Assembly (NCBI GenBank): GCA_029532625.1
Contig: JARFXM010000003.1
Location: 1,860,001 to 1,924,000, forward strand
DNA: 64,000 nt
Source of the DNA: Lomentospora prolificans
Lineage: Eukaryota; Ascomycota; Sordariomycetes; Microascales; Microascaceae
Direction: 5' to 3'
Below, piece after piece: positions 23,363 through 34,700 of the stretch. The notes beneath the pieces are model-generated. The model was given only the letters and a program-made list of their open reading frames with translations. It ran no database searches and was not told the DNA's origin. Each line of letters opens with the position of its first letter. Within the stretch, counting starts at the first letter, position 1. Both the position numbers and the translations under genes were made by a program.

Positions 23363-24246
23363 CGGCTTGCACAAGATCACAGAGCATATTAGGTCAGGAA
23401 GGCAGTGCACCTATTGGCTAGGGCGCCTACGGTATCTATCTGGAATTATACCACTTCATGAATCATGAATTTTTCGAGTCGCACCGCTGAAGTAGAGGTG
23501 CTCTGTATCAACAACGTTGAAATGTACAGCGTCATGGGCAGGAAATAACCATGTTAGCATCATCTTTAATCTGGTAGAAACTGGGCTCTAATTACAACAG
23601 TGATAGAGAAACTTGAACAAAATAAATGCTATTGCTGAACGCAAGGATGTGTTGTTGAGTTGAAACATACCGCACATCAACTCCAAACCCAAGCAAGATG
23701 CCAGGACTTCAAACATGCCATGCTACCACGAATAAACAATATGTAGTCCGATTCAGGACCTTCTGCGATTCTCGACGGCGCGCCGCCTGTTACGACCAAA
23801 ACCTCCCTTTGCATCCTAAACAGCCTCGGCACCGGTCCACTCCCCTAACCCATTACTCGTCGTACTGCCCCCGAAGACCTCAGCTGTCACCATTCTCTGT
23901 CCTTGGAATTATGTTAAATACCAGCAGCATAAAGCTGGCGTATGGAATCAGTCCTCGAGGTCGGTAGAGGGACTCTGTTCGATCTATAGACTTGCGGTTC
24001 CCGTGGGCGTATACAAGATGATGAAAAAGAAAGAAGAAAAGGAAAGCGCCTCAAACACCTCGCAAAAAATGCCGTCCGTCCCGGATTCCAAACTAGGCAG
24101 GCCTAGTCGCCCTTGGCAAAACCGCGAGTCTTACCACCAGGTCAAATCGAATGATAGAACAAACAAGAAAAAAAAAAGCTGCAAAGGAATATGGTATGAT
24201 GATGCGTCATGCTGGTCCTTACAGACGGAGCGAGTTGATGCTTGGT
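23363..24246. other. Intergenic between IMP1 and VAC8 3' ends
   Basis: Convergent 3' flanks of about 0.9 kb. The A-rich plus-strand frame at 24003-24380 runs into antisense VAC8 and looks spurious. No supported gene. Confidence 0.6.
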
Positions 24247-26324
24247 TTAGCCCTCAATATGAGCCTTGGGCATTCCCTGGCCGAGGAGCTCTAGGCACCT
24301 CTGGGCAAGGGTCACCACTTCACCCTGATCCTCGTCGAAATCGGCATCATTCTCAGGGGTGCGTTCGGCAATACCCATGATAAGATCCACAACATCCTCA
24401 GACCTTCCAACTAGGCCAATGAGTCCCTTATCCTCCGACTCAAGCAACTGTAACAGAGTCCAGATCGCTATGTGTTGGAATGTAGCATCACCACTCTGAA
24501 GGAATCGGCTAAGGTAGCCATGAATTCCTCCCTTAGGCTCAGTCCAGTGCCGAATAAAGATGGAGTAGTCGCCCACTAGATCCAAACGTTAACGCCATAC
24601 ATCAATCAGGAGGTTGAACATATCAAAGTCACTTTGCTGACATACCTTTAGATGATAAGTTTCCAAGAGCGGCTGCACTATTACCTTGAACCTCAATGCT
24701 TGGGGAGTGGGTAAGTGGGATAAGAACGTCGAAAACTCCTAGGTTCAGCAGATGGACCTTAAGTTCATCACTAAGCGCGAGGACCGCAATCGCCGCGGTC
24801 ATTTCTGACTGTACGCTTAAGGGTACTTCAAGAACAAGCTGCTTGCACTTTTGAACCGCGCCTGCTTCGAGGACAAGACGCTTGTTACGGTCAGAACTTG
24901 CTGCAAGGTTTCGTAGAGTAGATATCGCATGGCACTGGATCTCTTCATTATCCGTAGAGCCGAGAAGATCCACCAAGGGTCGCAAGAACCCTGCCTCGAT
25001 TATAGGCGATTCGTTCATCGGATGGATGGAAATGTTGCGAATACAAGCTACAGCGGAGAGTATTAACGGGAGGTAGGAAGATTGAAGAAGCCTTAGTAGC
25101 GGGAACAGGCCGTTTGCTCGAACAATATCCAGCTGGTACTTCTCGTCCGACGCAAGGTTTCTGAGGGCCAGCGCTGCTTGACATTGCACTTTAGGGGAAT
25201 TCGAGTCCATCAAGTTGACGAGGGATTGTACGAGCTTTGGTTCGCTCGCAGCTAGCTTCTGTCGGTTGCCCGCGTCTACCGCGATGTTACTGAGAGCCGT
25301 GGTACAATAATATTGAACATCAACGTCGGAGGAAGTTAAAAGCTGGACGAGAACTGGAATTGCTCCGGCGCTGACAAGTTGCTGTCGATTCTCCCCTAAG
25401 ATACCAACGACGTTAGGGCCTTGTTTGAAAAGCTATCCTTGATCATGTCAGGCGCGTGCCTACCAGAATGTGTCATGTTCAGCAGAGCGCCAGTAGCGTT
25501 TCTCTGGACTCTCATGTCTCGGGATTTTGCGAGCCTTGTAAGCGGACCGAGGGCACCGGATCGAGCGATCTTGGCCTTGTTCGCTTCGTGCGTAGCCAAA
25601 TTCGTGATACACCCAACTGCGTTGCATTGAACTTCAACATTTGGCGAGAGCATCTGGCGGATCAAAGGCGTTAAGCCGCCCAGTTGCACGATCAAAACTT
25701 TATTCTCCGCTAAAATTGCATTGTTAATACCCCATTTGTATAGATGTGAAAAATCGGTATACGGCGTTGGAAGACATACGGTTGACTGCAAGGTTCCCGA
25801 GGGCTGCGCTGGCAGCTCGCTGGACTTCAATATCGGGGCTATCGAGGAGGAACAGGATAGGCGCCAGGGTATCGCGGTCGACTTCCAAGACATCTATGAC
25901 GGTAGATTAGCAAGAGCCATTGCAAATGGATTCGCTAATGGCATCATAGGTTCCACTCAGAATGATTTACCTCGCTCAGTGATTTCAGCAAAAGTAAGGC
26001 TCGCACTACGTTGGAGATCGATATTATCAGAGTACACGAGAGTGCTCAAAGCTCGGAGTGGTTCTCCAGAGAAGAAATCGGTTTCATCACGCTAAAGGGC
26101 TATCAGTTCACGACTCGGGGCGCTGGGTTCGGAATGACGATACAGACATTTTCGAGGTACTGTAGGAGATCGGCGACAGCCTCTCGCTCCACCTCCTGGA
26201 GGACAGGTTCGTATAGACCGTCGCGAGACCGAGCTAGGAGTTATTACATTAGCTGCACGGCCTCAAAAAAGGGCTTTGGAGTCATCACGATACCTCCGCA
26301 ACATGTTGAGTTACAGACGCCCAT
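24247..26324 (-). CDS. VAC8: Vacuolar armadillo-repeat protein Vac8
   Basis: Seven exons read leftwards, 26324-26294, 26233-26148, 26091-25971, 25893-25780, 25709-25464, 25395-24646 and 24575-24247, give 558 residues. Vac8 is a vacuole-membrane armadillo protein used in vacuole inheritance, nucleus-vacuole junctions and autophagy. The N-terminus MGVCNSTCCG has the N-myristoylation Gly2 and palmitoylatable Cys4, Cys8 and Cys9; it is encoded by the 31-nt first exon. It is followed by RSRDGLYEPVLQ and LLQYLEN, then about eleven armadillo repeats containing VQRAASAALGNLAV, VQCNAVGCITNLATHE and VQRNATGALLNMTHS. All phases agree. The second intron has a weak GTCTGT donor. Repeat-driven similarity to other ARM proteins is excluded by the lipidation motif and end-to-end match. 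Confidence 0.95.
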
Positions 26325-29195
26325 TTTGTGTATCGACTTGGCTTCCGCAAGGAAGAAATTGCGACGATGGTAAAGTTCCGAGAGTGAGAGGAATCGTAAA
26401 ATCGATGATTGAGGGACGGGGATTTAAGGGGGGTCGCCAGCGGATCGAGCTCGTATCAAGGCGGAAACTATCGTCGGGCCGAGCAATATTGGTATCGGAC
26501 GAAGGTGGAGGAGGCGGGAATCCGGCACCCTAAAGCCTCAACCCGGGCAGGACGATGGCCGCAAGCTCCTACTCACAGCTTGTTGTAAGGGTAGGCTGTG
26601 GTTGATGGCCGTGTGGATGAGGCTGATGATGCCTCTTCTCCCTATCAAACTGGTTGAGGGTTGAGGGGCCCCCAGGGAAGCCAGAAATTGGAGAGGGGTT
26701 GCTCTCCCAACGCTCAACTTGCTGTTGTGGTTATGTCCGGGATGAGAATGAGGAGAAAATCCAGCCGTTAATTAATGGCAAATAGGCGAGTTCAGGAAAA
26801 GCTTTCGCGACGACCGATGGCTGATGCCAACCAGAGCCCAGCGCAGAAAACGGGAGCCGGGAAAGAAGTGGAACCGAGCACAGCAACCAGCCGTGGAGCT
26901 GCTCGCGGATTGTTATTGTCGTTGCTGGCGCTGAAGTGCGTGCACTAATATTTGATGACTAGTTGCCCGCTCCACCTTATCATTACAAGCCAAATGCCCA
27001 CACTGACCCAGTGACGAGCTCCTGGACCTGCAGTGAAATTCCCCATAGGCTTCTGTAGGTACCAGGAATGGTGGACGAGTAGCGGTACCTGAGTGCCTGC
27101 GGGTCAAGTCCAATCCTAGTGACCACAAGAGGAGATGGCTCCTTACGCTGGCTGGGCCAAATTTTCTACAATTATGAATAGCTCACAGTCGAGAATCCGT
27201 GTTGCTCAGATCCTTGGCGGGCTTGTTGCAATCCTATGCCATCTTTGATGCTCATCCAGACTTTATACGGGACACCATACTGGTTCCTTATCTTTCTCAA
27301 GCTGGGACCGCTGGCTGAGTATCGATACGTCGTATCCGAGACTAGCCAGGTACCGGTATCTTTTCATGTCATGGCTAGTCTCACTGGGGAAGGTCAGATG
27401 ATCCAATGTCGATGTTCCAAGCCTGATGCTCCTGCAAGACATCTGCTGACAGTTGCCAAACCGACTTCCATGTCACATGCAGAACACCATAATTTCAATG
27501 TTGACGATGACATTGTTACAGAGACCATGACTGATGCTATGCCCACGATACAACATATGGATAATGAAGGGCCCCATGCTGCCCCAATTGGTGAAGTTAG
27601 CAGATTTACCTCAATCCAATGAATTTATATGTTGTTCTAGGGTCTATGGTTCAACTGTGCCCCCGAAGCTCAACCTGCTGAGAGGCCGATATAAGAGCCA
27701 AATTTACACCAATACGCTTGGGTCGGGCATCGAGTTCAACCGATAGTGTACTTCGTAGAACAAGGGTTTGTCGAGTAAAACTTAGAACCGTGAATTGAAT
27801 AGTTAAACGGTGGCCCGGCCAGTTTAACTAAACCGCCGACTCCCGCCTCGCCCTCCCCACAAATCACATCCGGCAGGCAATTTTGTGTAGACCTGGAACA
27901 TGGCGGAGCGATATACAATCAACCTCCATTGAAGGCTCCGACCAAGGACAGATGGATCCTCTTTTCACCTTATTCGCTCTGAATCCCGGCACAGCGGCTG
28001 CATTCTTTTTGCCTGCCACTCGTCTCGATCTAGCAACATGCATCTCGATGGAACGGGTAGTTACTATCTCGAACCTTGAGGATTATGGATGTTCAGAATA
28101 CAGCTTGGCAAAGATAGATTCCACGTCCCAAGCAAGGCATGAAACATCCCGTATCAGGGACGATACTGAGGATCACAACCATGACCGACCGTTGCCTCGA
28201 TTCAAGCGAAGTGGAGCATAGGTTGACCTAGCCTTGCCCTTTGTAAAGTCGACACCCTCACAAAGGCCAAAAGGCGAATCCGGCCAAGTTTCCAGATGCA
28301 GGTCATGCTTAGCTTGAAAAAGCTGGGCTGCGAATGGGAGGAAATCGGCTGCACAGCATCGGCCACCCTGTCAACTTTACTCCGATAGCTCATCTTGGCG
28401 CTTCCTCGCGAGTGTTCTAGACCCTTGCCTATTTCTTCCCACTGGAAGTGCCTAAGTGTTGCAGGCGTTCAAGTTGGTGAGATTTATCATACAGGGTGGG
28501 CCGCAGACTGTGCCACGCACAGACGCGGTTTCGGTCAACTGAGCCGATTATATTACAGAGTACAGCTAAACCACGCCGCGCCAAGTGCTCCCAAGGTGGC
28601 ATAAGCGGCTCTAGGGCTTGTAACAAACTGGCCATAGCACTTCAGTCCTCCTCGATGATGGCAGTGCACACCAGCAATTTGAATGCAAGCACTAACCCGC
28701 ACAAGGAATGGGCCACTGAGCGAACAAGCCAAAGGATGGATGGGGGATGTTGCACACCAAGGGACCAGGACATCCGGCGACGTTGGCGCAAGGAATACTG
28801 CACACTGGCTACATGGGATGTGCCCGTGAAAGCTCGAGGCTGGGAGAGTATTTATCCTAGAAACGCCAGACAGGCAATTCGATTCCATGGTACAGTGCAT
28901 TTGGTTGATGTGGTGATGTTGGAAGTGGCACCAATGACGGACCAAGGATCGAGTTGCTGCCACTTGAGACCTTGTTCAAACCAGCTTCTTGGTCCGCCAG
29001 AGGACGATCTGAAGACGGAGACAAGCTAGCGAAAGGTAGGAAATTGATGCAGCAACCCTGCCAGACCCTTCACATCCCGATCAGAGGGACTAATCTGACA
29101 ATTACCCCGGGAGAGGATAAATCCAAGCTTACTAGCATGATCTCCGAGCACGGGCTCGATGTTGATTGTTATTACCCACGGTTCTATACCTATTC
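26325..29195. other. Gene-poor stretch left of the transposon
   Basis: 2.9 kb with no supported gene. The left end should hold the VAC8 promoter. Open frames (for example 28496-29029 plus) lack domain or composition support. Base composition is mixed rather than strongly A/T-rich, so it does not look like heavily RIP-mutated DNA by eye. Confidence 0.55.
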
Positions 29196-29221
29196 AGGGA
29201 TCAGACTTGTTAGCTTGGAAC
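29196..29221 (+). repeat. Left terminal inverted repeat of the Tc1 element
   Basis: Pairs with the reverse complement of 30634-30659, differing at positions 7, 20 and 23 of 26. Lies about 75 bases beyond the transposase stop codon. Confidence 0.85.
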
Positions 29222-29294
29222 AAAAAGATACAAGTCTAGTCCATTTTAGGAATATGTATAGGTACTTCATATTATACTATGATTACATATATAA

Positions 29295-30446
29295 TTAGGT
29301 ACCAATACATTCCCCATTAAGATCAAGTACCAGTTGCAGCCTTCTCACCATTGAGTGCGATAGTTGCCTCAGGAATCTATTTGGTACTGCTTCCCACGCT
29401 TGTAAAATAACTGATCGAAGCTCCCGCCGCGGAACTGTTTGGATATCATAGTGCATTTCGATCCAATCCTTGATCCAGAACCAGACATTTTCGATAGGAT
29501 TCAGGTCTGGGCTATTCGCAGGCCACTTTAACACTGGGATGCCCATTTGCTGTAGTGCGTTCTGTGTGATATAGGCTCGATGTGAAGGTGCGTTATCTTG
29601 CTGGAAGATCGTAACATGAGGCTGATTTTCGTTGAAAAAGAATCGAACAAGTGGGAGGAAGTAGAAGATATATTTATGCGCTGTAATACCTCCCCACTCC
29701 TTCTCCCAGAAGTGGCCTGGGCCCTTACGCGCACCTGCAAACATACTGGCGAACATCCAGCCTTGGGGGTTGCGTCGTAGAAGAGCCCATGTTTCTGATG
29801 TTTCATCTAGGTTCACTGTGATCCACTGCTTCCACATAGGGTCATTCGAAGCCCATGTTTCATCAGAAAAGATCACTGCTTCCCAGTCTTCTGGACGGGG
29901 CCGGATATGAAGCTGCATACGGGCGAATTCAACCCTCTCTCTCTTATGGCGGGGTGTAAGGTGGATCCTACGCGGCCGCACCTTTCGCCGGTAGCCAAGG
30001 AGCCGCATTGCAGTACGATAAGCTGATTCACGATATCCTTGAAGGGGTGTTGGTGCTACTAAATGGATCTCCCGCCACGGAACGAGCCGGTGGGCAGTGG
30101 ATTCGCGTAGCCATGTGTCAAGTTGGGCTCTTATAGGTGTTTTCATTGCTGGCCGGGTTTGGCGGTTGCCACGCTGTGGAGTGACTGGATTATTGCATGC
30201 GTATTGGATCTGGCGATGGGTATACTGGGTATGTTTTGCAATATCATTATAAGACCAGCCAGCATCAAAGAAAAGGACCCGAACGCGAAGTCGTTCATCG
30301 CGGGTAAGCTGCTTCTTATAGCTCCTTTTTGGTGGCTGTGGCTCAATATCGTCGTCTATCACGATATGGGTATTTGGGAGGAATCCGATAGCATTTACCT
30401 GCCCTTGTTGTAGGGTTGGGCAGGCGAGAATGGCCTCGATATCCAT
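29295..30446 (-). CDS. Tc1-family DD34E transposase
   Basis: One uninterrupted frame of 383 residues. The N-terminal half carries helix-turn-helix-type DNA-binding regions (TRDERLRVRVLFFDAGWSYN, then YTHRQIQYACNNP), followed by a basic linker. The catalytic triad is complete: Asp195 in FSDETW, Asp284 in QQDNAPSHR and Glu319 in DLNPIENVW. Exactly 34 residues separate the last two, the Tc1 spacing. No stop or frameshift is visible, so the element may be recent or active. It is not a Fot1/pogo type, which carries a different DNA-binding domain and D-D spacing. Confidence 0.93.
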   Translation of the reverse strand: MDIEAILACPTLQQGQVNAIGFLPNTHIVIDDDIEPQPPKRSYKKQLTRDERLRVRVLFFDAGWSYNDIAKHTQYTHRQIQYACNNPVTPQRGNRQTRPAMKTPIRAQLDTWLRESTAHRLVPWREIHLVAPTPLQGYRESAYRTAMRLLGYRRKVRPRRIHLTPRHKRERVEFARMQLHIRPRPEDWEAVIFSDETWASNDPMWKQWITVNLDETSETWALLRRNPQGWMFASMFAGARKGPGHFWEKEWGGITAHKYIFYFLPLVRFFFNENQPHVTIFQQDNAPSHRAYITQNALQQMGIPVLKWPANSPDLNPIENVWFWIKDWIEMHYDIQTVPRRELRSVILQAWEAVPNRFLRQLSHSMVRRLQLVLDLNGECIGT

Positions 30447-30633
30447 TCTGCATCGTAGATATCTTGACTATAATCTTCGAGAAAGTTATCATCAGACTTC
30501 TGATAAATAAAAGCTTCAAACATGCAAGGCTGAAAAAACGCGACATCCATGTTTTGTTTTGGTGTAAGTACCTTATCATATAAAATAATATGTAAAGGTA
30601 CTTGGCAGGGGACCCCTGTAAGACGCGCTTGAA

Positions 30634-30659
30634 GTTTCACGCTAACAAGTCTAATCCCT
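30634..30659 (-). repeat. Right terminal inverted repeat of the Tc1 element
   Basis: Partner of 29196-29221. Lies about 190 bases upstream of the transposase start, leaving room for a promoter. Confidence 0.85.
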
Positions 30660-31635
30660 CTGGGAGATATATTTCGTACAAGGCGAGCTTGGCAACCGAA
30701 GATGATGGTGGGGTGGCCGACAGATACGCTTAGCACATATTGGATAGACAGATGTATTGGCTCTGACCGCACTGAACATTCAGCATTTGAACCCTTGATA
30801 CAGGCTCCAGCCCTCCATGGGCTAGCTGGCTGTTGAAGAGGGTGGTGTCCTGGAACGGCCAGCCAGAGCTGGCCAACCCGAAGCACCGTCGTTTGCTGAT
30901 CTGCGCCATTTCCAGATGCTGGCTGCGCGCCTCCGTTGTTACCAAGACTTCCCGCTCCACCCTAGCCAAGCTAGCGTGAGGGTGGGAGCACCCAGGCATC
31001 ATTATACATGTTAACTCGGGAATCTGGAAGGCTGCCAAGAGCTTTGAGAAGTGAATGCCACACAAGGGTCTTTTGAGTCGATGCCGCCTAGTTGGCCAGA
31101 TCAAGGCAGGAATCAAGGCTCATCGCCAGCAGTGGGGAAGAAGATACGCAGGAAAGACAACGTTCAGTCCAGCGGGCCCCGCCGTGCTCGCCAGGGTTTG
31201 AGGAATTGATAATTACCTGTCCACCCATCCTAGAAAAGTGAAGTTTGTGTCAGCCTTTTTATTAGCACCTCGACGCTTCCTGCCTTCTCGCATCATCCAT
31301 CCCTCCCGTCTCCCGTCAAAATTCCCATCATAACTTCTTGAGATCCGGTGTTTCTCCTAGAGAGGGGATGGAGTGGGTGTGCGAGTGTGACGACATCGAT
31401 TGAGTGATTGCGCCGGAAGCCGCAAGTTTCTTTTTTTTTTCCAGTTCAAGTTCACCCCGCTACAGGTTACAGGCTTGAGAGACCCTCCGAAACGAGCAAC
31501 CCCAGTACCTCCGTCCCCCAGCAGTGGTTGTTGTAGACACAGCACGAAGCCCAAGCACAACCCCTCCTCAGCATTCGACTGATTTGACGATACTGCCGAA
31601 CTAAGGCTCAGCCGCTGAGTGGTCACCAAGTCACC
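30660..31635. other. Intergenic between transposon and SNF4
   Basis: No supported gene. The right third (about 31250-31635) is the probable SNF4 promoter and leader, with a 10-base T run at about 31431. Confidence 0.6.
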
Positions 31636-33784
31636 ATGAACTCCAGTGCCACCGACCCCAACTCCGGCGCCCACGCGTCCGCCCCGAGTCCTACCACAAG
31701 CGGCGCAGGCTCTGGAGGCAAGGGCAGCATCTCAACACCCGATAGCAGCACTCCCCACGGTAGTCGCTTCCACTCAAATTCGGTTCGTAACAATTCGCCT
31801 GGCAATGAATCCATTCCCATTCCCATTCCCACCACCTCCTATTTGCAGTCTCTGTTATGTTCCTGTGTACCACTTGGAGCTGCATTACCACACACAAATT
31901 GGCTTGAGCCGATGACTAGACCAAAAGAACAAGCCAAGCCACTCAATCCCTCAAACCAGTCATAGCCACATGGTTGCCGACCCACGCATAAACCACCTGA
32001 CTTTCGCTCTCCTCCAGCGCTGACCAGCATTGAACTGCCCAACAGCAACCGTTCAGTCACGAAGAGAACAGCCGCGACAGGCCCCCCAGCCGCCAAACAT
32101 CGACATTAGGCGCACATGATGAGCCTGATCCTAGCCCCGCCGCACATCCGCCTATAGCTCCGTCAACACAGGGTAGTGGTGCGAGGCCGTCTCCAACTTC
32201 TGCGCTGAACCTTCCTGGCCCCGGACACAGCCTTCCCTTTGTAAAACCTTCGTCTTATCTTCGTCGGAAACCCACGACCTCTACCCGTCGCACAATGGCT
32301 GAAAAACCGCCGCCCATGAGTCCGCTTGACAAGGAGCAGATGCAAGGTTTGGTATGCTAGCCCTGTCTTGCGTGCACCGTCCCCTTGCGCTTCTTCCCCG
32401 CCCCCGCTTTCAAACCCCTCCCCTTTATTTTCGCAGATCGTGAGCCCTATCTCGGGGCGAGTTCAACGCATGTCCAGCTCGATATCTACTTTACTTTCCA
32501 TATGAACCACATTCTGTACCCAAACCGGGGGCTTACGCTCCCGTCCTCTCAACGTACATTCGTGCAGTCGATACGCGATGCTTTTGGCAGTCGCCATGGT
32601 CAAGACACTACTGTCTGCCCATCGCTGCTGGAGCTTCGAGTCCCGTTCTTTGATTTACTGAGCATGAAATTGACTTGAGCTAACCCCGCAATGCTTTTAT
32701 GCAGAGAGCTATCCGAGAATTCCTAAAAGTACGGACGAGTTATGACGTCCTTCCGCTCTCCTTCCGTCTCATCGTCCTTGACACATCTCTCCTGATCAAG
32801 AAGAGCCTTAATATCCTTATTCAGAACAGTACGTCCGCATAGTGCTGGACTCTACTATAGCCCGTTCTTATCTGTACTGGTCCTCAGCTAATGACGGTCG
32901 TCTCTTTCAGATATCGTCTCGGCGCCGCTTTGGGACTCCAAGACCTCGACTTTTGGTGGCCTCCTTACTAGCACCGATTATATTAATGTCATCCAGTACT
33001 ACTGCCAGTTCCCGGATGAGATCGCTCAATTAGACCAATTCAGGTTAAGCAATTTGAGAGGTTTGTGCTACAAATCGAGATGCGGACACTACGAGAAGGA
33101 CAAGGAGCTAACACACTTGACATAGCCATCGAAAAGGCAATCGGTGTGACCCCACTGGAGACGGTATCATGCCATCCCATGCGCCCTTTGTACGAAGCTT
33201 GCCGGAAGATGCTTAAGACTAGGGCCCGAAGAATTCCGCTAGTGGACCGGGATGACGAAACGGGGCGCGAGACCGTTGTCAGTGTCATCACTCAGTACAG
33301 AATTTTGAAGTTCATCGCTGTCAATAACGAGCACAACACAGTGCTCTTGAAGAAGCCGGTGAAGGATATTGGCCTTGGGACGTACAAAAACCTTGCGACG
33401 GCACGCATGAATAGCACTGTACTAGAAGCCGTCCACATGATGGTCGCCAACAACATCTCCTGCATACCGATTGTCGATGAAGAGAACCGGCTCCTTAACG
33501 CATTCGAAGCCGTGGATATAATACCCTGCATTAAAGGTGGAGTTTACGAAGATCTCTCCTCGACCTTGGGCGAGGCGCTATGCAGGCGCTCAGACGACTC
33601 GCCGGGCATCTATATTTGCACTGAAGACGATAGGTTAGACGCTATTTTCGACACTATCCGCAAGTCTCGGGTCCACAGAATCGTCGTTGTCGACGACGAG
33701 AACCGTCTGAAGGGTGTCATCTCGCTCTCGGACGTCCTGAAGTACGTGTTGCTTCATGGTGAAGAGGATGATGCGACGTCGTAA
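31636..33784 (+). CDS. SNF4: AMPK/SNF1 complex gamma subunit (Snf4-like, CBS domains)
   Basis: Modelled exons 31636-31782, 32046-32351, 32705-32828, 32911-33060 and 33126-33784 give about 461 residues. This is the nucleotide-sensing gamma subunit of the SNF1 kinase, acting in glucose derepression. A disordered Ser/Pro N-terminus is followed by SPLDKEQMQGL-RAIREFLKVRTSYDVLPLSFRLIVLDT, the opening of the first CBS motif. Four CBS repeats follow, including APLWDSKTSTFGGLLTSTDYI and a final RVHRIVVVDDENRLKGVISLSD. The last three introns are well supported. The first, 31783-32045, uses a weak GTTCGT donor and is the least certain join; it was chosen because frame and the Ser-rich composition continue. 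Confidence 0.9.
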
Positions 33785-34700
33785 TATCGCGACGAGTGTG
33801 ATACTGAAGTTAGGAGGACAATATACCGGGCTTGATAGGTATGGAGTCAGAAGGAGAGCATTGGTAATCTATAGAGGTTCTTAGGGCGGGCAAGAGACGA
33901 ACCAGCATGCCAGTCTGCTGGTGTTGCATTTCTTATCCCAACTGGGTACGGCGCAAATAGGTGGTTTAACGTATGAGGAATACCAGATGGGGTTTTGGGG
34001 AGACTTCCCGCCGGTTTGCTTATAGATTTATGGTATGGGATGCAATGATATTATCTCCGCGTGCTCTCGTTTCGCTCATTCCCACGTTCATAATGGCTGA
34101 AAGCGGACAAAGAACCGGCCATGCATGTCCTGGCATCATAGGGAGTCAGGCCAACAACAATGCCATACACTAGATTATCCCGGTCGTGGCCCAAGCCCGA
34201 CGCGCCTTGTCTGGCGCGCCTTCCACTCTTGTATGATCTTTCTGCTTCCATCACTTGATATCACATCCTAACAGGGAAGGCGCAATGTGGATTTGCCTGA
34301 AAGCAGGAACGCAACTAACAACAGCCCTTAGCCCTTCGGATATCTAATACTCCTTCACCAAACCTCCCTAGAAGCTGCTTTATTCCCCTCTTCAGTCCCA
34401 TAATATCTAGCACCAGGTCATCACATAGCCAATACCGCAAGCCAAGACGCAAATAGTTCAGTGGCTTAATTCCAGAGAACACATCAATCGATCAATACTA
34501 CTTCAGTACTAAATTCCTAGTTAAGTGAAGGAATCCTTTTAAACTGTTTCCTACAAGGTAAGCAACATATCCTATCTACCTAAAGCTTCAAGCACAGGCA
34601 TCCTTGAGCTCTCACTAGCCTCTCTATTAGTTCTTGGCCTTAGTATATTGTCCTCAGTATATACTGATGATTTAGGTTACTATAGTGCTATAGCGTTGTC
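33785..34700. other. Intergenic, no supported gene
   Basis: 0.9 kb between SNF4 and the RhoGAP gene, in tandem orientation. The right part is A/T-richer (TATA-like and TAGT-rich around 34620-34690) and probably carries the RhoGAP promoter. Confidence 0.6.

Larger units (their letters stand above)
29196..30659 (-). mobile_element. Tc1/mariner DNA transposon, apparently intact
   Basis: A 1.46-kb element with imperfect terminal inverted repeats. The left repeat at 29196-29221 begins AGGGATCAGACTTGTTAGC; the right repeat at 30634-30659, read on the minus strand, begins AGGGATTAGACTTGTTAGC. The repeats match at 23 of 26 positions. A full-length DD34E transposase lies between them in minus orientation. 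Exact ends are uncertain: no clean TA duplication sits immediately outside the repeats, although TA dinucleotides occur within a few bases. Confidence 0.88.

Noticed and set aside
24003..24380. 125-codon plus-strand ORF at the VAC8 3' end
   Set aside because: Lys/Glu-rich because of A tracts, and it overlaps antisense VAC8 coding sequence.
28496..29029. 177-codon plus-strand ORF left of the transposon
   Set aside because: Low similarity to any family I know, mixed Cys/Arg/Ser composition, and overlapping competing frames on the other strand.
29076..29105. Possible second inverted-repeat copy (CAGAGGGACTAATCTGAC) near the Tc1 element
   Set aside because: Matches the right flank well for only eight bases, then diverges; too weak to call a nested or older end.
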